DNA of 8,575 nt from CAINFV01 sp964409235 (GTDB lineage: Bacteria > Chlamydiota > Chlamydiia > Chlamydiales > FEN-1388): contig CAYPCN010000036.1 of assembly GCA_964409235.1 (NCBI GenBank), forward strand, positions 1 through 8,575, given 5' to 3'. Positions 6,421 to 8,575 of the stretch are shown here, piece after piece (the first letter of the stretch is position 1; each line of letters begins with the position of its first letter). The position numbers and the translations under genes were made by a program. The notes below the pieces were generated by a model. It saw only the letters and a list, made by a program, of their open reading frames with translations, searched no databases and was not told the origin of the DNA.

Positions 6421-6462
6421 GTACTAAGAACCCGGGGAGACACAATCAACCAAGAAGCGTGT

Positions 6463-8061
6463 ATGAGTGAAGACGTATCCAACATTGTGCCGACTGGCGA
6501 TATATCTTCTCGAGAGACGAGAGAGAGCCGATTCTCTCACGAAGTGACATGGGCTTCTGCCTCAGGCACTCATAGAGTGAAAGTCAACTTTGGGAGCGGG
6601 GCACTTGAGAGTCACGTACCCGAGCACTATGCTACTGAGATCGAGGGGGGCGACAAAAAACGCGCCATTACGCTTTTCCTCAGTAAAAACGACATCGATG
6701 CTCTTCCCGGCACAAACACGGTTCAAAAAATCGAGATAGCCGCTCACGTTGTGCAAACAGAACTACAAAAACGAGCTTTAGAGCCAGAAGGCGCTGAAGG
6801 GGATGTAGACATCGTTGATGTCTACGAAGAGGTGCCTAAGCAGGCTGCTGCGCCGAGCGAACCACGGCGCTCTAGGAGCGAAGTACAGGCATCCGCCAAA
6901 AGAGCAGCCTTTGAACGCGCAAGGCAAGAACAAGCGCAACGAGATCAACGTCGGGGTGAAGCTCTAGGACTTTCTCCGGCGGAACTGACAGCTATTCGTT
7001 CGCTTCGCTCGCAATATTTGAAATCTCCGAAAAAATACAGAACCTTAAAAGCCTTGCGAGCAGTTGCGAAGGCAGAACGACCCACCAGACGATGCGTAGA
7101 CGAGGATGGCCATCGTCTCCACGTACAGCTCGCCTGCCGAAGTGGAGAGCTATACGCTGAGGTACGAGGCCGTCTGTTCGGTGCCGGCGGCATCAAACAA
7201 GTCGAAGATGTCAGAGCATGGGCTTTGACTGAAGGTGAAGACACTCGGTATGCCTATGCCAAAGTCCTGAAAGAACGGCGCGAGGACGAAGAGGCTATGG
7301 CTTCCATTCAGAGTGAGCGGATGGCGTTCGACGCCATTGCAACGCATCATGTGCGGTGTGCGGCCGAAGGCCACAAGTTTACAAGTGAAAAGGCGTATGC
7401 GTACATGGCGGTCCCGTACGTCCAAGGGGATTGTAGATCCTTAATGCCCTCTGAAGGTGCGAACACGGGAGAGCGGCTCACCGATGTTGTGAGTGTGATC
7501 AAGGATGCAGCTGCTTTTTTGGCTGATTTCCACAAAGCTGGGCTTGTGCATGGGGATATCACGCCAGGCAATTTCAATCTTGATGGTCGCGATGACCATG
7601 GTCGTCTTCATATTCGCGTTGGTGATTTTGGAACGGTGAAAAAGCCCGGTGAACACGTAGGTCCATTTTTTACTCTTCACTATGTACCGAAAGACACGAA
7701 GGCCGTTTCAACGGCCTCTCCGGCGATGGATATCCATATGTTAGGAATCTGTTTGCTTGTCATGAGGTATGGCTTCAGGGCTACCAAGCATGATTGGGAC
7801 CCTGTCGTGCCGTTGTATCCAGAGCTCAAAGCCGGTGCTGACAAAGACCCTGCGGACCCTCTTGATGTTCTCATTCTACGCATGTGTGACACAAAACCTG
7901 AAAAACGGCCATCAGCGCAAGAGGTAGAAGAAGTCTTAGGGCGCATTCTTGACCAGCGAACAGGTGACCGGCCCTCCCCTATGGGCGCCTCGACCGGCTC
8001 TTCCTCTTCTCCCCATCCTTCTACACCTACACCCCCTTCTCCTCCGCCACTCGAAACCTAG
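6463..8061 (+). CDS. Eukaryotic-like Ser/Thr protein kinase with extra N-terminal domain and Pro/Ser/Thr-rich tail
   Basis: The 532-residue product carries a protein kinase fold at about residues 225-495. Visible landmarks are the Gly-rich loop GAGG at 240-243, the ATP-anchoring lysine K267 in YAKVLK, the catalytic loop HGDITPGN with D365 and N370, DFG at 388-390, TLHYVP in the activation segment, D423 of the F helix in MDIHMLG, and the late arginine in RPSAQEV. It should therefore be catalytically competent. The catalytic loop lacks the usual Lys two residues after Asp (Thr here), and the APE motif is replaced by PKD. Residues about 25-105 look like a separate small alpha/beta domain I cannot assign; 125-205 is basic, helical and linker-like. 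The last 30 residues are Pro/Ser/Thr-rich. There is no signal peptide or membrane helix, unlike PknB-type receptors. A Ser/Thr-rich N-terminus and cytosolic make-up would suit a type III effector, but that is inference. The binding site is poor (AAGAAG at 6452-6457). Confidence 0.88.
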   Translation: MSEDVSNIVPTGDISSRETRESRFSHEVTWASASGTHRVKVNFGSGALESHVPEHYATEIEGGDKKRAITLFLSKNDIDALPGTNTVQKIEIAAHVVQTELQKRALEPEGAEGDVDIVDVYEEVPKQAAAPSEPRRSRSEVQASAKRAAFERARQEQAQRDQRRGEALGLSPAELTAIRSLRSQYLKSPKKYRTLKALRAVAKAERPTRRCVDEDGHRLHVQLACRSGELYAEVRGRLFGAGGIKQVEDVRAWALTEGEDTRYAYAKVLKERREDEEAMASIQSERMAFDAIATHHVRCAAEGHKFTSEKAYAYMAVPYVQGDCRSLMPSEGANTGERLTDVVSVIKDAAAFLADFHKAGLVHGDITPGNFNLDGRDDHGRLHIRVGDFGTVKKPGEHVGPFFTLHYVPKDTKAVSTASPAMDIHMLGICLLVMRYGFRATKHDWDPVVPLYPELKAGADKDPADPLDVLILRMCDTKPEKRPSAQEVEEVLGRILDQRTGDRPSPMGASTGSSSSPHPSTPTPPSPPPLET

Positions 8062-8085
8062 GAGCTCACCCAGCAAGGACAACCA

Positions 8086-8235
8086 ATGCGTGAGGAGCGT
8101 TTAACCGACGCTAATTGCCCGCAAGGATCAGTACAAACCGGATGTGAACGACGCGCTCAAGCGCAGACATCGGGTGTTTTTGCTCGTCATTACGAGGCAA
8201 GGCTCACTCATCCCCTATTCCCTCACGCTGGGTAG
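8086..8235 (+). CDS. Possible small ORF, 49 residues
   Basis: ATG 8086 opens a 49-codon frame ending at TAG 8233-8235, 24 bases after the kinase stop. AAGGA at 8075-8079 lies six bases upstream and could serve as a binding site. The peptide begins MREERLTDANCPQG, is hydrophilic and basic, and has no hydrophobic segment or familiar motif. It could be a small downstream gene of the kinase, but such an ORF can also arise by chance. Confidence 0.2.
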   Translation: MREERLTDANCPQGSVQTGCERRAQAQTSGVFARHYEARLTHPLFPHAG

Positions 8236-8340
8236 GAGCGTTCATCAGCGGATTCTGACGTAGACCCTATGCGTTAGGCAGAGTACAATGGAGCCTGGCG
8301 CTGTCTGGCAATAGTTCGATGCTCATATTTTTGGGAAAGT

Positions 8341-8408
8341 TTCATCAAATTGACGGCAATTCCTCCCGGTCCTCAAGGACTGAGAGGCATTGCCGTCAAT
8401 TTGATGAA
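8341..8408. repeat. 68-base near-perfect inverted repeat
   Basis: The outer arms are 20 bases each and perfectly complementary (8341-8360 with 8389-8408, left arm TTCATCAAATTGACGGCAAT). After one mismatch, CCTC at 8362-8365 pairs with GAGG at 8384-8387. After another mismatch and a C-G and a G-T pair, GTCC at 8369-8372 pairs with GGAC at 8377-8380 and closes on the tetraloop TCAA. Almost the whole 68 bases can thus form one hairpin or cruciform. No T tract follows on either strand, so it is not an ordinary terminator. It may be a non-autonomous mobile element, a chromosomal palindromic repeat, or a stabilising 3' RNA hairpin. Confidence 0.85.
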
Positions 8409-8426
8409 TCAAGAACGTTCTTGATT
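8407..8426. repeat. 20-base perfect palindrome, possible operator
   Basis: AATCAAGAACGTTCTTGATT is identical to its own reverse complement. It starts within the last two bases of the preceding inverted repeat and lies 85 bases before the next gene. Its right end contains TTGATT, the -35 candidate of a possible promoter. It could bind a dimeric regulator or be part of a compound hairpin. Confidence 0.7.
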
Positions 8427-8449
8427 TATTGCGTGTTGTCTTGCATAGA
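8421..8449 (+). promoter_or_regulatory. Weak candidate promoter for the gene at 8512
   Basis: TTGATT at 8421-8426 is a fair -35 and CATAGA at 8444-8449 a poor -10, separated by 17 bases. The -35 is embedded in the 20-base palindrome, which would suit repression. Support is only positional. Confidence 0.22.
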
Positions 8450-8511
8450 AAGAGGCAGCCTAGAAGTGGCTCCTCTGATACACGCGTTTGATCAGAACAG
8501 GAGAATCAGCG

Positions 8512-8575
8512 ATGACTGAATCTGTGCCCCAGGGATTGCCTAATCTCGTGCAGCCAGACGGCCCTCACCTTCAGC
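8512..8575 (+). CDS. Start of an unidentified gene, cut by the window edge
   Basis: ATG 8512 opens a frame that runs to the right edge: 21 codons beginning MTESVPQGLPNLVQPDG. AGGAG at 8499-8503, eight bases upstream, is a good Shine-Dalgarno sequence and is the main support for calling it a gene. The visible N-terminus is polar and Pro-rich with no signal peptide. Its opening (short Met-Thr/Ser-Glu, then polar residues) is loosely like the kinase N-terminus (MSEDVSNIVPTG), too little to claim homology. Function cannot be told from this fragment. Confidence 0.55.
   Translation, partial: MTESVPQGLPNLVQPDGPHLQ

Larger units (their letters stand above)
8062..8511. other. Intergenic region rich in hairpins between the kinase and the next gene
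   Basis: This 450-base stretch contains no convincing gene. One small ORF (8086-8235) is listed separately. Several perfect short hairpins occur: GCGCT/AGCGC at 8153-8164, and CTCGT/ACGAG with a four-base loop in 8183-8195. The 68-base inverted repeat and 20-base palindrome follow at 8341-8426. None of the hairpins is followed by a proper T tract, so no standard terminator of the kinase gene is seen. Confidence 0.5.

Noticed and set aside
8181..8205. Resemblance of GCTCGTCATTACGAGGC to the widespread CGTCATTGCGAG palindromic repeats
   Set aside because: Only about a dozen bases agree and the matching second arm of such repeats is not found nearby.
8319..8519. A 66-residue + frame through the inverted repeat
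   Set aside because: Most of it encodes the palindromes, it has no binding site, and it overlaps the better-supported start at 8512.
1..8575. tRNA, rRNA or tmRNA genes, CRISPR arrays, transposase genes
   Set aside because: I looked for T-loop GTTCGA contexts, direct repeats with regular spacers and transposase motifs on both strands and found none that held up.

Overview
The window most likely comes from a member of the phylum Chlamydiae, probably an environmental, chlamydia-like lineage. The strongest evidence is the ribosomal protein L28 at 1516-1791, whose core (RGIAKKKKGIGLK, then KRLW) matches the chlamydial form of L28 closely as I remember it. Supporting evidence is the order L28 followed by an exported two-HKD phospholipase-D-family protein, which resembles the CT086/CT084 neighbourhood of Chlamydia trachomatis (from memory, not checked). 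A short RodZ ending just after its membrane segment also fits. I could not run a search, so genus and species are open.

Layout. At the left edge is a protein of unknown function (2-1072, probably cut by the window edge) that seems to contain two copies of one alpha/beta unit. A non-coding stretch of about 440 bases follows, with a terminator-like hairpin at 1366-1393. Next comes a run of + strand housekeeping and membrane genes: rpmB, the PLD-family protein, a small four-helix membrane protein, two adjacent MarC/YhgN-type membrane proteins, truA, and a secreted single-domain OB-fold (BOF/YgiW-like) protein. Gaps are mostly short (3-75 bases), so parts of the run could be co-transcribed, but no promoter or terminator inside it is convincing. 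rodZ lies on the - strand, converging on the OB-fold gene with a 24-base gap and diverging from the next gene.

Right part. From 6463 the content becomes accessory: a 532-residue eukaryotic-like Ser/Thr kinase with an unassigned N-terminal domain, a basic middle region and a Pro/Ser/Thr-rich tail. After it comes a 450-base stretch with several hairpins, including a 68-base near-perfect inverted repeat that touches a 20-base perfect palindrome. The first 21 codons of another gene start at 8512. The kinase looks soluble and could be a host-directed effector, but the sequence does not prove this.

How it works together. L28 and TruA belong to translation and tRNA modification, and RodZ to MreB-linked division or cell shape. 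The PLD, MarC and OB-fold proteins are predicted envelope or exported proteins. There is no complete defence, mobile or biosynthetic system here. The items most worth a second look are the long palindromes at 8341-8426, the atypical kinase, the duplicated domain in the first protein and the foldable leader before truA.
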